DNA of 64,000 bases from Aquisphaera giovannonii (GTDB lineage Bacteria > Planctomycetota > Planctomycetia > Isosphaerales > Isosphaeraceae), in NCBI RefSeq assembly GCF_008087625.1, contig NZ_CP042997.1, forward strand, positions 8,618,001 through 8,682,000, given 5' to 3'. The number at the start of each line of letters is the position of its first letter. The stretch's first letter is position 1. The notes beneath the pieces are model-generated. The model saw nothing but the letters and a program-made list of their open reading frames with translations, made no database searches and was not told the DNA's origin. The translations under genes were made by a program, and so were the position numbers. This document shows positions 1-9,258 of the stretch, in pieces.

Positions 1-151
1 CCCCCCGGGCGACGACATCCCACGCCATCCGGGAGCCCTTCTCCCTGAGATTGCGGCGGGCCCGGTTGGGCGGCACCGCCGCCCCGGCCCGATTCGACGG
101 CGGCGATTGGGACCACGAGTGAGGGAGCGGCGCGGACGGTCAGGAACCCCC

Positions 152-1936
152 ATGACGACCCTGCAACAAGACAGGACGACCAATCCGCGGCGGCAGCCTC
201 CGCATCGGATGTTCAAGCCCCCCGAGTGGCATTGGACGGACGCCGGCGAGGTCGGCTGGTGGTGTCGCGGCCCCTGGCGCGACACGCTCCTCGGCCCCGA
301 CGGCCTCCGGCTGGAGCAATGGCGGGCGGAGGGGCGGCTCTCCACGGTGAAATCCGGCCCCCATCGCGTCGTCTACCGGGTGGACCTGCCCGAGGGGCCC
401 ATCTTCATCAAGCACTACCTCGTGCCCGACTACCGGGCGATGTTCCGCCAGTGGTTCCGCCGCGGCAAGGGCCGCAACGAGGGCAAGCGGTCCGAGCTCC
501 TCCGCTCGATCGGCGTGCCGACGATCTACCCGATCGCCCTGGGCGAGCGTCGGAAGCGGAAGTTCCTCTTCGAGAACTACCTGGTCACCTGGGAGATCCC
601 CGGCTCGCTCGCCCTCGACGAGTTCCTGGAGGGGCACCTGCACGAGCTGCCGGAGCCCGGCCGCTCCCGGGTCCGTCAGCGGATCGCCAGGGAGCTCGGC
701 GTGCTCACCGCCAGGCTCCACAACCACGGCCTGACTCACATCGACTTCCACCCGGGGAACGTCCTGATCCGCCTCGAGGGCGGCGACCGCGTCGAGCTGA
801 GCATGATCGACCTGGACGCGCTGCGGCAGTCGAAGCGGCTGACCTGGAAGCAGGCCCAGCGGAACCTGGCGCTGCTGGATCATTACTTCTGGGTGCGGAG
901 CAGCCGGGTCGAGCGGCATCGGTTCGTCAGGGCCTACCTGGAGGCCCGGGAGGGCGAGACGCCCGACCCGCGGCGGTTCGCCCGGGGCATCGAGGAGATG
1001 ACGCGGGCCTGGGCCGAGCGGCTCTGGAGGCGATGGGGCCGCCGCTGCCGCTCCACCAACAAGTATTTCCGCGTCCACCCGGGCCGGGGGACCTGGGCGG
1101 TCGCGGCGCAGGACGTGGAGCCGGCCCAGGTCGAGGCCCTGCTCGCCGACCCCGACGCCCCGTTCCGCGGCGAGGGGGCGGCGATCCTCAAGGACTCGAG
1201 GACGACCACCGTCGCCGAGGCCAATATGTCCGTCGCCGGGGAGCCGACGCGCGTGGTCTACAAGCGGTTCAACCGCAAGAAGTGGATCGACCCCTGGCTC
1301 AACCTGTTCCGCCCCTCGCGCGCCTGGCGGTCCTGGCAGGCCGGCCAGGACCTCTGCAGCCGGGGGATCCCGACGCCCAGGAACCTGCTCTTCGTGTCCC
1401 GGAAGCGGCGCTTCCTCACCCACCCGTTCTCGTGGTTCCTGCCGCACGAGACCTACCTCGCCACGATCAAGGAGGACGGGGTCCAGCCCCTCTCCCGCTA
1501 CATCCGGACGGTCCTGCCGGCCCTGCCGCCGGAGGACCGCCGCCGCCGCGTCCGGCGCCTCAACGACGAGCTGGCCCGGCTCATCCGCGACCTCCACGAC
1601 CGCTCGCTCTCGCATCGCGACCTGAAGGCCTCGAACATCCTGATCCGCCTCGACCCGTCCGGGCACGGCGAGCTGCTGAGCCTCATCGACCTGGTCGGCG
1701 TCCGCCTGATCACCCCCGTCCCCCGTGGACGGCGGGTCCAGAACCTGGCCCGGCTCAGCCTGAGCCTGGCGCACGCACCGGGCCGGACGCGAACCGAGAC
1801 GCTGCGATTCCTCCGCGCGTACCTCCCCTGGGGGCTCTCCCCCCTGTCCGACTGGAAGGGCCTCTGGCGCGACGTGCAGGCGGCCATCTCGGCGAAGCAG
1901 GAACGCAACCACCGACGCGGACGCCCGCTCTCCTGA
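152..1936 (+). CDS. Tandem lipopolysaccharide-kinase-like (Kdo/InaA fold) protein
   Basis: A 594-residue protein with two kinase-fold modules in one chain. The first has HIDFHPGN near residue 195, followed by IDLDAL. The second has HRDLKASN near residue 487, followed by IDLVGV. These are the catalytic-loop and metal-loop positions of the Kdo/InaA/Rio-like small kinases, which phosphorylate lipid A core sugars or related substrates. I chose the ATG at 152 because AGGA lies about 8 bases upstream; a TTG at 107 would add 15 residues without support. The second module keeps HRD-x-K-x-x-N but has DLV where DFG is usual. A lipoprotein gene follows 22 bp downstream on the same strand. The substrate cannot be read from sequence; the planctomycete outer membrane is a reasonable context. 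Confidence 0.8.
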   Translation: MTTLQQDRTTNPRRQPPHRMFKPPEWHWTDAGEVGWWCRGPWRDTLLGPDGLRLEQWRAEGRLSTVKSGPHRVVYRVDLPEGPIFIKHYLVPDYRAMFRQWFRRGKGRNEGKRSELLRSIGVPTIYPIALGERRKRKFLFENYLVTWEIPGSLALDEFLEGHLHELPEPGRSRVRQRIARELGVLTARLHNHGLTHIDFHPGNVLIRLEGGDRVELSMIDLDALRQSKRLTWKQAQRNLALLDHYFWVRSSRVERHRFVRAYLEAREGETPDPRRFARGIEEMTRAWAERLWRRWGRRCRSTNKYFRVHPGRGTWAVAAQDVEPAQVEALLADPDAPFRGEGAAILKDSRTTTVAEANMSVAGEPTRVVYKRFNRKKWIDPWLNLFRPSRAWRSWQAGQDLCSRGIPTPRNLLFVSRKRRFLTHPFSWFLPHETYLATIKEDGVQPLSRYIRTVLPALPPEDRRRRVRRLNDELARLIRDLHDRSLSHRDLKASNILIRLDPSGHGELLSLIDLVGVRLITPVPRGRRVQNLARLSLSLAHAPGRTRTETLRFLRAYLPWGLSPLSDWKGLWRDVQAAISAKQERNHRRGRPLS

Positions 1937-1958
1937 CCCCGGCTAAGAGGGCCCGAGC

Positions 1959-2969
1959 GTGATCGAGCCATCCCCGACCCCCAGGCGGCGCGCAGGCGAG
2001 GCACGGCCGAGGGCCCCGCGACGCGGCCCGCTCCCGGCCCTGGTCCTCGCGATCGCGGCCATCCAGGCCGGCTGCGCGACGATGGGGGAACGCGGCGTCT
2101 CGCTCGTCCCCACCAAGTACCAGGTCCGCACCGGCCCGTTCCTGATCTTCTCGAACTCCCCGATCCCCGCGGATTCCCCGGCCGTCCGCTGCCTGCATGC
2201 CCTGGAGGGCGACCTCCAGGCCCGCCTCGGCTATCGGGACCGCGGCGACCAGGATCCCGTGGAAATCTACGTCCTCAACGACCGCGAAGCCTACACGCAT
2301 TTCCTGAAGTTCTACTATCCCGAGCTGCCGCCGCGTCGGGCCTTCTTCCTCGCGCAGGGGGACCGCCGCGTCGTCTACACGTTCCTCAGCGACCGGCTCG
2401 AGGAGGACCTCCGGCACGAATCGACGCACGCGCTGGCGCGAGGCTACTACGGGGACCTCCCGCTCTGGCTGGACGAGGGGCTCGCCGAGTACTTCGAGTC
2501 GCGGCCCGACCCGGCCGGCCGCGACGAGCACATGAGCCGACTGCCGGGCGACCTCCGCTCGGGATGGACGCCCGACCTGGCCCGCCTGGAAGCGCTGAAG
2601 GACATCCACGAGATGACGCCCCGGGACTATCGCGAGGCCTGGGGCTGGGTCCACCTGATGCTCGACGGCGATCCGCCGCAGAGGACGATCCTGCTCGACT
2701 ACCTGGACGCCGCCCGCTCCGGCGGCCGCCGGCCGTCGTTCGCGCAGGCCCTCGCGGCGCGCGGAACGACGGGCAAGTCCCTGGTGTCCCACATCGAGGC
2801 CGTGCAATCCAGGGCCATCGCCAGGGGCCCCGCCCCGGGGCCGGACGCGCAGGCCAGGGATCGCACGGTCCGGTTCCAGGACCGCTCGCTCGAGCCCCCG
2901 ACGGTCCGCGTCACCGGGCCGACCCGGCAGGGATTCTTGAAGCGGATCGGCTCGTGGCTCGGCTTCTGA
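1959..2969 (+). CDS. Lipoprotein with gluzincin-like metallopeptidase motif (DUF1570-like)
   Basis: A 336-residue protein with a basic N-terminus, a hydrophobic stretch and a lipobox ending IQAGC near residue 38, so it is probably a lipoprotein. Near residue 152 it has HESTH, a HEXXH zinc motif, and about 20 residues later WLDEGLAEYFE, which gives the third ligand glutamate typical of gluzincin peptidases (MA clan). Planctomycetes carry many such DUF1570-like proteins of unknown substrate. It lies 22 bp after the kinase gene and is probably co-transcribed. The C-terminal 80 residues are basic and low in recognisable motifs. Peptidase activity is inferred from the motif only. Confidence 0.7.
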   Translation: MIEPSPTPRRRAGEARPRAPRRGPLPALVLAIAAIQAGCATMGERGVSLVPTKYQVRTGPFLIFSNSPIPADSPAVRCLHALEGDLQARLGYRDRGDQDPVEIYVLNDREAYTHFLKFYYPELPPRRAFFLAQGDRRVVYTFLSDRLEEDLRHESTHALARGYYGDLPLWLDEGLAEYFESRPDPAGRDEHMSRLPGDLRSGWTPDLARLEALKDIHEMTPRDYREAWGWVHLMLDGDPPQRTILLDYLDAARSGGRRPSFAQALAARGTTGKSLVSHIEAVQSRAIARGPAPGPDAQARDRTVRFQDRSLEPPTVRVTGPTRQGFLKRIGSWLGF

Positions 2970-3002
2970 ACGCGACACCCGCCGCCGGGCGCCGGCCGGC
3001 CG

Positions 3003-3365
3003 TCACGACTTCGATGCGATGGGGAGCTGATTGATCTTCGCGGCGAGGATGAAATCATTCTCGCTCAGCCCGCCGATCGCATGCGTCGTGAGCACGACGG
3101 CCACCTTCCGATAGCCCTCCAGGTGCAGGTCGGGGTGGTGGCCCTCCTCCTCGGCCAGCCTCGCGAGCCGGTCGAAGAACTCGATCCCGGCCATGAAGTT
3201 CTTCACGGTCCATTCGCGGCGGATGCCCCTGCCGTCGGCCGTGATCGACCAGCCCGGGAGCCGGCGGACCTGCTCTCGGGCCTCGTCGGGCGCGACCGGA
3301 GGGACGCCCCCCTCGCAGGGGACGCACGACCTGCGGTTCAGGTCCTGCTCGCTGGCTGCGCTCAT
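3003..3365 (-). CDS. phhB: 4a-hydroxytetrahydrobiopterin dehydratase (pterin-4a-carbinolamine dehydratase)
   Basis: A 120-residue protein of the pterin carbinolamine dehydratase family, which dehydrates 4a-hydroxytetrahydropterin during recycling after aromatic amino acid hydroxylation. The family signature is visible: FFDRLARLAEEEGHHPDLHL with the catalytic histidine pair, then THAIGGLSENDF. The start at 3365 is set by a 4-base ATGA overlap with the panB stop codon, which implies translational coupling. The preceding N-terminal residues include CVPCEGG, as in many bacterial members. No aromatic hydroxylase gene is adjacent, so the link to phenylalanine metabolism is family knowledge, not context. 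Confidence 0.88.
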   Translation of the reverse strand: MSAASEQDLNRRSCVPCEGGVPPVAPDEAREQVRRLPGWSITADGRGIRREWTVKNFMAGIEFFDRLARLAEEEGHHPDLHLEGYRKVAVVLTTHAIGGLSENDFILAAKINQLPIASKS

Positions 3366-4171
3366 CGGAAGCTCTCGTCCTCGGTGGGGAAGGCGCCGCC
3401 GCGGACGTCCCGCACGTACTCGGCGGCGGCCTGCTTCATCTGCTCGCCGAGCTCGGCGTAGCGCCTCGCGAACCGGGGCCGGAATCCGTCGGAGAGGAGG
3501 CCGAACATGTCGTGGAGGACCAGCACCTGGCCGTCGCAGCCGGCCCCCGCGCCGATGCCTATGGTCGGTATCGGGATCTCCGACGAGATGGCCGCGGCGA
3601 GCCGAGCGGGGATGCACTCGAGGACGACGGCGAACGCCCCCGCCTCGAAGACCGCCCGCGCGTCCTCCCGGAGGGCATCCTCCTCGCGTTGCACCTTGTA
3701 CGAGCCGAGCCGGCGGATCGACTGGGGGGTCAGGCCCAGGTGGGCCATGACAGGGATCTCCGCGTCCACGACCGCCCGGATCGTCGCGGCCATCCGCCGG
3801 CCCCCCTCCAGCTTCACGGCCTGGCAGCCCGTCCCCTTCATCACGCGCCCCGCCGATCGGATGGCCTGGCGGGGCGAGACGTGGTAGGACAGGAACGGCA
3901 GGTCCGCCACGACGAGCGCCCGCTTCGTGCCCCGCGCCACCATCTCCGAGTGGTAGATGATCTGCGGGAGGGTGACGGACAGCGTCGTGTCGCGGCCCTG
4001 CACGGTCGTCCCCATGGAATCGCCGACGAGCAGGCAATCGACGCCGGCCGCGTCGAGCAGCCGCGCCGTCGGGTAATCATAGGCCGTGATCACCGCGATC
4101 TTCCGGCCCTGCTGCTTCCAGGCCGCGAAGTCCGGGACCGTGACGCGACGCTCTTCACTGGCCATGGCCAC
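3362..4171 (-). CDS. panB: 3-methyl-2-oxobutanoate hydroxymethyltransferase (ketopantoate hydroxymethyltransferase)
   Basis: PanB transfers a hydroxymethyl group from 5,10-methylene-THF to alpha-ketoisovalerate, giving ketopantoate for pantothenate and coenzyme A. The 269-residue length is normal for the family. Visible signatures are AYDYPTARLLDAAGVDCLLVGDSMG near the N-terminus (metal-binding aspartate), VKLEGG, MAHLGLTPQS and IGIGAGAGCDGQVLVLHDM near residue 200. It overlaps the upstream glycosyltransferase gene by 17 bp and the downstream pterin dehydratase by 4 bp, so the three genes form one transcription unit. A second ATG at 4165 is also possible. No panC or panD is nearby. Confidence 0.95.
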   Translation of the reverse strand: MAMASEERRVTVPDFAAWKQQGRKIAVITAYDYPTARLLDAAGVDCLLVGDSMGTTVQGRDTTLSVTLPQIIYHSEMVARGTKRALVVADLPFLSYHVSPRQAIRSAGRVMKGTGCQAVKLEGGRRMAATIRAVVDAEIPVMAHLGLTPQSIRRLGSYKVQREEDALREDARAVFEAGAFAVVLECIPARLAAAISSEIPIPTIGIGAGAGCDGQVLVLHDMFGLLSDGFRPRFARRYAELGEQMKQAAAEYVRDVRGGAFPTEDESFR

Positions 4172-5669
4172 CGGCCCCGCCCCTTCCGCGGCTCTCGAGT
4201 TCGGCGATCAGGACGCTCGGCGTGTCCTTCACCACCTTGTATCGTGCCCGGATCGTCCGGTGCAAGGCGTCTCGCGCGGGGTCGGCCGGGCCGGACGCCA
4301 GGTCGGCCACGTACCGCGCCCCGCGTGCCCGGTAGAACTCCACCAGGTCCGCCGGGTCCAGGGCGTCCCGCGTCGGGGCCCCCGGCCATTCGGCCGCCGC
4401 ACGGGCCGCCGCCGAGGGCGTCCGCTCCAGGCGACAGCCCCGACGGTCCGCCTGGTAGAGGAGCGGCTCGGCCGCCACCAGCCAGTCGCCGCCCGGGACC
4501 GCTCGCCGCACCTCGGCGGCGGCCTCCTCCAGCCCGGCCCACTCGTCCGGCGTCCGCCACGTCGTCCGCGAGAAGTATCCGCACCCGGCCAGGAAGGCCG
4601 CCGCGGCGAGCCACGCCGCGGCCCGGCGGGAGCCCGCGTGCCGCGCCCAGAGCCGGCCGATCCCCGCCGCGAGGGCGGGCGCCAGGGAGAGCCAGTAATA
4701 CTCGTGGTGGAGCTTCGCGCCGAGCAGCGCGAGCATCGCCAGCGCCGACGCGGCCCAGGCCTTCCAGAGGTCCCGGGGCTCGGGCCGGCGGGCCCCGTCC
4801 ACGCCCCCGACGGACCTCGCGGCCACGCCCAACGCGCCGAGGAGGACGCCGGGCGGGCCGAACGCGCGGACGAGCAGGAAGCGGCCGACCTGGCGGATCG
4901 TCTCCGGCCTCGCCAGGGCCGACAGCCCGACGACCGCCATCCAGATCGCGCGGTTCTCCGCGGAGGCCCGCGATCCGCTCGACGCGATCAGCCGCGGCAC
5001 CCAGGCATACCAGCACGCCGCCGGGACGATCGCGGCGGCGGCCAGCAGCAGGACGGCCCTCCGCCGATGGCCCGCGATCACCAGGAGCAGCGGCACGATC
5101 GCGAACGCCCCCGTGACCTTCGCAGCCAGGCCCGTCGCCAGCAGGGCGAACGCCGGTGCCCACCAGCCCCTGGCCCCTCGGCTCGCGCGGTCGGCGCACT
5201 CCAGGCCGGCGAGGACGCCGCCCAGCATGAGGGCATCCGGCTGGAACGCCCTGCCGTAGCGGAGCGTGACCGGGAACGCGCAGAAGGCCACGAGAGCGGC
5301 CGCCGCGGCGGCATCCCCGTCCCGCCGCCGGACCAGCCCGCAGAGCCCCCAGGCCGCCATCGCGGCGGCCAGCGCCGAGACGCAACGCCCCGACGCCTCC
5401 AGGGCCATGCCGGTCAGCCGGCGGAAGCCCACGACGATCGCCTCGTAGACCGGGGGCTCCACCACGAAGTAATTCGGGAGTGGCGCGGTGTCGAGCGACG
5501 GGCGCAGGAAGCCCGATCCGCGGTCCAGGTTCCGCGCCACCATCGCGGTCGGGATTTGGCGGCCGACGTAGTTCTCGACGATCGGCTGTCCGGCGAAGGC
5601 CATGCGGATCAGGGCGGTGGACAGCACGAGCGAGGCCAGGAGCAGGCGGGGCCGAGGCGTCCCCCGCAT
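4155..5669 (-). CDS. Integral-membrane glycosyltransferase, GT39/ArnT-like
   Basis: About 504 residues with many hydrophobic helices rich in Ala, Leu and Gly. The N-terminal extramembrane loop (GQPIVENYVGRQIPTAMVAR) and the following segment resemble the dolichyl-phosphate-mannose-protein mannosyltransferase/ArnT family, which uses polyprenyl-phosphate sugars at the membrane. The start at 5669 (MRGTPRPRL) directly precedes the first helix; a further in-frame ATG at 5720 would add a hydrophilic 17-residue tail. The 3' end overlaps panB by 17 bp. Acceptor and sugar are unknown. The short C-terminal soluble domain could be substrate-binding. Confidence 0.7.
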   Translation of the reverse strand: MRGTPRPRLLLASLVLSTALIRMAFAGQPIVENYVGRQIPTAMVARNLDRGSGFLRPSLDTAPLPNYFVVEPPVYEAIVVGFRRLTGMALEASGRCVSALAAAMAAWGLCGLVRRRDGDAAAAAALVAFCAFPVTLRYGRAFQPDALMLGGVLAGLECADRASRGARGWWAPAFALLATGLAAKVTGAFAIVPLLLVIAGHRRRAVLLLAAAAIVPAACWYAWVPRLIASSGSRASAENRAIWMAVVGLSALARPETIRQVGRFLLVRAFGPPGVLLGALGVAARSVGGVDGARRPEPRDLWKAWAASALAMLALLGAKLHHEYYWLSLAPALAAGIGRLWARHAGSRRAAAWLAAAAFLAGCGYFSRTTWRTPDEWAGLEEAAAEVRRAVPGGDWLVAAEPLLYQADRRGCRLERTPSAAARAAAEWPGAPTRDALDPADLVEFYRARGARYVADLASGPADPARDALHRTIRARYKVVKDTPSVLIAELESRGRGGAGGHGQ

Positions 5670-5878
5670 GCGCAGGCCGCTTGAACATCCATCATCGCCG
5701 TCAGGACCATGGGCGTGCATTTCGCGGTTTCTTCAAGGACGGCGTGGAAAAAAATTGAAACGAGCGCGGGCAGATGGCAGGATAGCCGGCCAGGTCACCT
5801 CTTCTCTTCTATCCCAGAGCGTCAGGGAACGATTTCGTCCCATATCCCGCTCGCGTCCTTTCAACGGGAGGAAGCACC

Positions 5879-6313
5879 ATGCTCGTGCGCGATGTCCTTC
5901 GCGAAAAGGGGAATCGGGTCATCTCGATCGACGTGGACGCGACGGTCCACGAAGCCGTCGCGAAGCTGGTGCAGAACAACATCGGCTCGCTGCCCGTGGT
6001 GGATCAGGACGGCACGCTCCTCGGCATCTTCGCCGAGCGCGACGTCCTCCGCCTCATGCACAATCGGGGCGAGGGCTTCGGCCGCATGAAGATCGCCGAG
6101 GTCATGACCCCGGGCCCGGTCACGTGCGGCGAGATGGACGACGTCAACGACGTGATGGGGCAGATGTCCGAGCGTCGGATCGCCAAGGTCCCCGTCGTCG
6201 CCGACGGCGTCCTCGTCGGCATCATCTCCGTGGGCGACGTCGTCAAGGTGATGTACGACAAGGTCGCCGCCGAGAACCACCACCTCCTGTCGTACATCCA
6301 CGGCGCAGTCTGA
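5879..6313 (+). CDS. CBS-domain pair protein
   Basis: A 144-residue protein made almost entirely of two CBS domains (about residues 8-65 and 72-130), the ligand-sensing module that binds adenosyl compounds. Repeating signatures are SLPVVDQDGTLLGIFAERD and KVPVVADGVLVGIISVGDVV. A strong ribosome binding site, GGGAGGAAG, lies just before the ATG. It stands alone between genes on the opposite strand, so it has its own promoter in 5721-5878. Stand-alone CBS pairs usually regulate other proteins in response to energy state; the partner is unknown here. Confidence 0.88.
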   Translation: MLVRDVLREKGNRVISIDVDATVHEAVAKLVQNNIGSLPVVDQDGTLLGIFAERDVLRLMHNRGEGFGRMKIAEVMTPGPVTCGEMDDVNDVMGQMSERRIAKVPVVADGVLVGIISVGDVVKVMYDKVAAENHHLLSYIHGAV

Positions 6314-6364
6314 ACGCCCGCGAGCCCGGGGCCGGGCCCGACCGGCCCCGCGCCCGGGCCCATT

Positions 6365-8032
6365 TCAGTCCCCCGGGGGCCTGGAGGCCCGCGCTCCACG
6401 GGCAGGCATCCGCCTGGGCGAGCCCGCCGCCGTGCCGTTCCGCGAGGCCGCGACGCGCCTGCCGCGGAGCGGCTCCGACGCCGACCGGATGCGCCTCGGG
6501 TCATGCTCGGCCGGCACGTCCCCGTTCCAGCGGTCGTACGTCGCCGTCAGCTCCGCGAGCCTGCGCCCGAGGGCCGCGGTCAGCTGCCTCGACTCGAACC
6601 GCCAGCCCCAGTTCCCCTCGGCCTTGCCCGGGACGTTCATCCGGGCCGAGCCATCCAGGCCCAGCAGGTCCTGCATCGGCGCGATGGCGATGTCGGCCAC
6701 GGACTCGAACGCCAGCCGGATCATGTCCCAGCTGAATTCCGTCCCCTTGGACCGCAGGTAGCGCAGGGCGAAGGCCCGCTCGGCGGCGATCTGCTCCGGA
6801 GTCTGGGTCGTCTGAACGTTGTTCGAGGTGAGCCAGCCGACGCAGGTGTCGTTGTCGTGGGTGCCCGTGTAGACCACGCAGTTGGGCACGAAGCGATGCG
6901 GCAGGTTCTTGTCCTCCTTCGGATCCGTCGAGAATCCGAACTGGAGGATCCGCATGCCGGGGAGCCCGAATTGCTCGCGGAGGGCGTCGACCTCCGGGGT
7001 GATCACGCCCAGGTCCTCGGCGATGAACGGCAGCTCCACGAACTGCCGCTCCAGGGCCTTGAAGAACGCCACGCCCGGCGACGGGGCCCACCGCCCCTTC
7101 GCGGCGGTCTTCGCCTTGCCGGGGACCTCCCAGTAGGACTCGAAGCCGCGGAAGTGGTCGATGCGGATCAGGTCCACCCAGTTGAGGAGCCCGCGAAGCC
7201 GCTCGATCCACCACGCGAACCCTTCCTCCTCGTGGGCCTCCCAGCGGTAGAGCGGGTTCCCCCAGAGCTGGCCGGTCGTGGCGAAGAGGTCCGGCGGGAC
7301 GCCGGCCTGGACGGTCGGCCGCCCCTTGCCGTCGAGGTGGAAGAGCTCCGGCCGGGACCAGACGTCGGCGCTGTCGTGGGCGACGAAGATCGGCACGTCG
7401 CCGATGATCTTCACCGCCCGCTCGTCGCAATGCGCCCGCAACCGCGCCATCTGCGAGGCGAAGACGAACTGGACGAACCGGTGGAAGCGGACCTCCGCCG
7501 CCAGCTTCTCCCGCCATTTCCGCAGCGCCGGCTCCTTGCGGGCGACCAGCGGGCGCTCCCATTCGGTCCAGGCCCGTCCCCCGTGCGCATCCTTCAGCGC
7601 CATGAACAGGGCGTAGTCGTCCAGCCAGCGGGCGTTCGCCGCGCAGTATTCCCCGAAGGCCGAGTGCTCGGCCGGGAAGCCGTCGTACGCCTTGCGCAGG
7701 AGCGAGCCCTTGATCTCCGCGGCCGCCCGGAAGTCGGCCCGCTCCCCCTCGGGCTTCGGCAGGCCCGTCAGGTCCCGCGCGGAGAGCAACCCCTCCTCGA
7801 CCATCAGCTCGGGGCTGATGAGCAGGGGGTTGCCGGCGAACGATGAGGGGGATTGGTACGGCGACGGCGTCCCGCCGGTCGGCCCGAGGGGGAGCACCTG
7901 CCACCATCGCTGGCCGGCATCGCCCAGGAAATCCACGAACCGGTGGGCCTCCGGCCCGAGGTCTCCGACTCCGAACCGTCCGGGCAAGGAGGTGGGATGA
8001 AGGAGCACGCCGCTGGACCTGGGAAACCTCAT
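6365..8032 (-). CDS. malQ: 4-alpha-glucanotransferase (amylomaltase, GH77)
   Basis: A 555-residue GH77 enzyme that transfers alpha-1,4-glucan segments between maltodextrins in glycogen and maltose metabolism. The N-terminal signature GVLLHPTSLPGRFGVGDLG and then TPSPYQSPSSFAGNPLLISPE are diagnostic. Catalytic regions visible are LIRIDHFRGFESYW (nucleophile Asp), PFIAEDLGVI (acid/base Glu) and TGTHDNDT (stabilising Asp). The start at 8032 (MRFPRSSG) is chosen because family members begin just before GVLLHPTSL; an upstream in-frame ATG at 8098 adds 22 atypical residues. The last 45 residues are an Arg/Pro/Ala-rich extension not typical of the family. Confidence 0.95.
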   Translation of the reverse strand: MRFPRSSGVLLHPTSLPGRFGVGDLGPEAHRFVDFLGDAGQRWWQVLPLGPTGGTPSPYQSPSSFAGNPLLISPELMVEEGLLSARDLTGLPKPEGERADFRAAAEIKGSLLRKAYDGFPAEHSAFGEYCAANARWLDDYALFMALKDAHGGRAWTEWERPLVARKEPALRKWREKLAAEVRFHRFVQFVFASQMARLRAHCDERAVKIIGDVPIFVAHDSADVWSRPELFHLDGKGRPTVQAGVPPDLFATTGQLWGNPLYRWEAHEEEGFAWWIERLRGLLNWVDLIRIDHFRGFESYWEVPGKAKTAAKGRWAPSPGVAFFKALERQFVELPFIAEDLGVITPEVDALREQFGLPGMRILQFGFSTDPKEDKNLPHRFVPNCVVYTGTHDNDTCVGWLTSNNVQTTQTPEQIAAERAFALRYLRSKGTEFSWDMIRLAFESVADIAIAPMQDLLGLDGSARMNVPGKAEGNWGWRFESRQLTAALGRRLAELTATYDRWNGDVPAEHDPRRIRSASEPLRGRRVAASRNGTAAGSPRRMPARGARASRPPGD

Positions 8033-8183
8033 GCCCGACCTCGCTCGCCATTCGATCGCCGCGGGCGCCACGTCCCTCGCGGCCCCTCTCGCCGCCAAGA
8101 GATTCGCGTCTCACCGCGGAAAGATCAAGCCGGAAACGCGGCGATCGCGATCGATCGCCGGTCCCTTGCAAGCGCTTGCGGCG

Positions 8184-8987
8184 TCAAGGGCCGATCCCGC
8201 CCAGGAACTCCTCCACGTGCCGGCGGAAGGCCGCCTTGTCCTCGATGTGGGGCATGTGGCCGACGCCCGGCATCACCGCGAATCGCGAGCCCGGGATCAG
8301 GCCCGCGAGCTCCTCGGAGACGCGGGGCGGGTTCACCAGGTCCAGCTCCCCGACGAGCACCAGGCAGGGGACGTCCACCGCGCCGAGCCGCCCCCGCGTG
8401 TCGTGGGTCGTCGCGGCCCGGGCCTGCCTCGCGAAGGCTTCGGCATCCTGGGGCCAGGGATTCCGCTCGGCGAAACGGACGAGGCCGTCGATCTGGCTGT
8501 GGTGCTGGTAGAACGGAGGGGCCACCAGCCACGGCAGCGTCGCCCTCGTGAAGTGGCCCACCGGCACCTGGCGGCGGAGCAGGACCCAGGAATCGATCAC
8601 CGCCCTGCGCCACTCGTTGGAGCCCGCGTGCGACGAGACGAGGACCAGGCTCTTGACGAGCCTCGGGTGGCGGAGGGCCAGCTGCTGGGCGACGAGCCCC
8701 CCCAGCGATTGGCCGAGGACGTGCGCGGGGGGCGAATCGATGGCCTCCAGCCAGCCGGCGACATCGTCCGCCATGTCCTCGGTGGTGTAGGCCGAGCGGC
8801 CCCGGTCGCTCCGGCCGGCGTCGCGGGCGTCGAAGGCCAGCGTCCTGTATCGAGCGGCGAAATACCGCTGCGCGAGGCCGAACGCCCGGTGATCGCCCCC
8901 GAGGCCGCTGAGGAAGACCAGCGGCTCGCCCTGCTCCCCCATCTCCTCGTAGTAGAACGAATGCGCGTTGACGAAGATGCTGGGCAT
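8184..8987 (-). CDS. Alpha/beta-fold hydrolase
   Basis: A 267-residue hydrolase with the full catalytic layout of the family: oxyanion region FLSGLGGD near residue 25, nucleophile elbow GQSLGG with Ser94, acid in [10 protein letters not shown] near residue 212, and histidine in [10 protein letters not shown] near residue 240. It resembles 3-oxoadipate enol-lactonase or haloperoxidase-type hydrolases, but specificity cannot be read from sequence. It is transcribed on the same strand as malQ after a gap of about 150 bp and is probably a separate unit. Confidence 0.8.
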   Translation of the reverse strand: MPSIFVNAHSFYYEEMGEQGEPLVFLSGLGGDHRAFGLAQRYFAARYRTLAFDARDAGRSDRGRSAYTTEDMADDVAGWLEAIDSPPAHVLGQSLGGLVAQQLALRHPRLVKSLVLVSSHAGSNEWRRAVIDSWVLLRRQVPVGHFTRATLPWLVAPPFYQHHSQIDGLVRFAERNPWPQDAEAFARQARAATTHDTRGRLGAVDVPCLVLVGELDLVNPPRVSEELAGLIPGSRFAVMPGVGHMPHIEDKAAFRRHVEEFLGGIGP

Positions 8988-9090
8988 GGTCGCGCGGTCC
9001 GCCGTCGCTTGCGTCGTGGTGGCTCGTCCGGGGCCGGCGTCGCCTGGGACGCGCCGGTGCTCCTCCTCGGCTCAAGGATACCCTACTCAC

Positions 9091-9118
9091 TTGACTCCCC
9101 GCGCCCGTGGTTTATGAT
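9091..9118 (+). promoter_or_regulatory. Sigma-70-type promoter of tRNA-Glu
   Basis: TTGACT (9091-9096) and TATGAT (9113-9118) are separated by 16 bases and lie 15 bases before the tRNA 5' end. This is an unusually good consensus match for GC-rich DNA, in the right place. Confidence 0.75.
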
Positions 9119-9133
9119 ATTCCCTGTCACTGG

Positions 9134-9205
9134 CCCCCATCGTCTAGCGGCCTAGGATACTTGGTTCTCAGCCAAGGGACCGGGGTTCGAGTCCCCGTGG
9201 GGGTG
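9134..9205 (+). tRNA. tRNA-Glu (anticodon CTC)
   Basis: A 72-base cloverleaf: acceptor GCCCCCA paired with TGGGGGT (first pair is G-T), D arm GTCTAGCGGCCTAGGAT, anticodon stem CTTGG/CCAAG with loop TTCTCAG (anticodon CTC, reads GAG), T arm with GGTTCGAGTCC. The 3' CCA is not encoded. Confidence 0.95.
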
Positions 9206-9227
9206 CTTTCCAATCTTCAAAAACCAG

Positions 9228-9258
9228 AGAGCGGCCGACGTCCTCGGCCGCTCTTTCT
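9228..9258 (+). terminator. Rho-independent terminator after tRNA-Glu
   Basis: An 11-bp perfect stem (AGAGCGGCCGA with TCGGCCGCTCT) and a 5-base loop, followed by TTTCTGCGTTT. It lies 22 bases after the tRNA. Confidence 0.75.

Noticed and set aside
140-1912. Long open frame antisense to the kinase gene (590 codons)
   Set aside because: GC-rich DNA leaves antisense frames open; the translation is repetitive Arg/Pro/Gly/Asp without domains, while the plus strand has clear kinase motifs.
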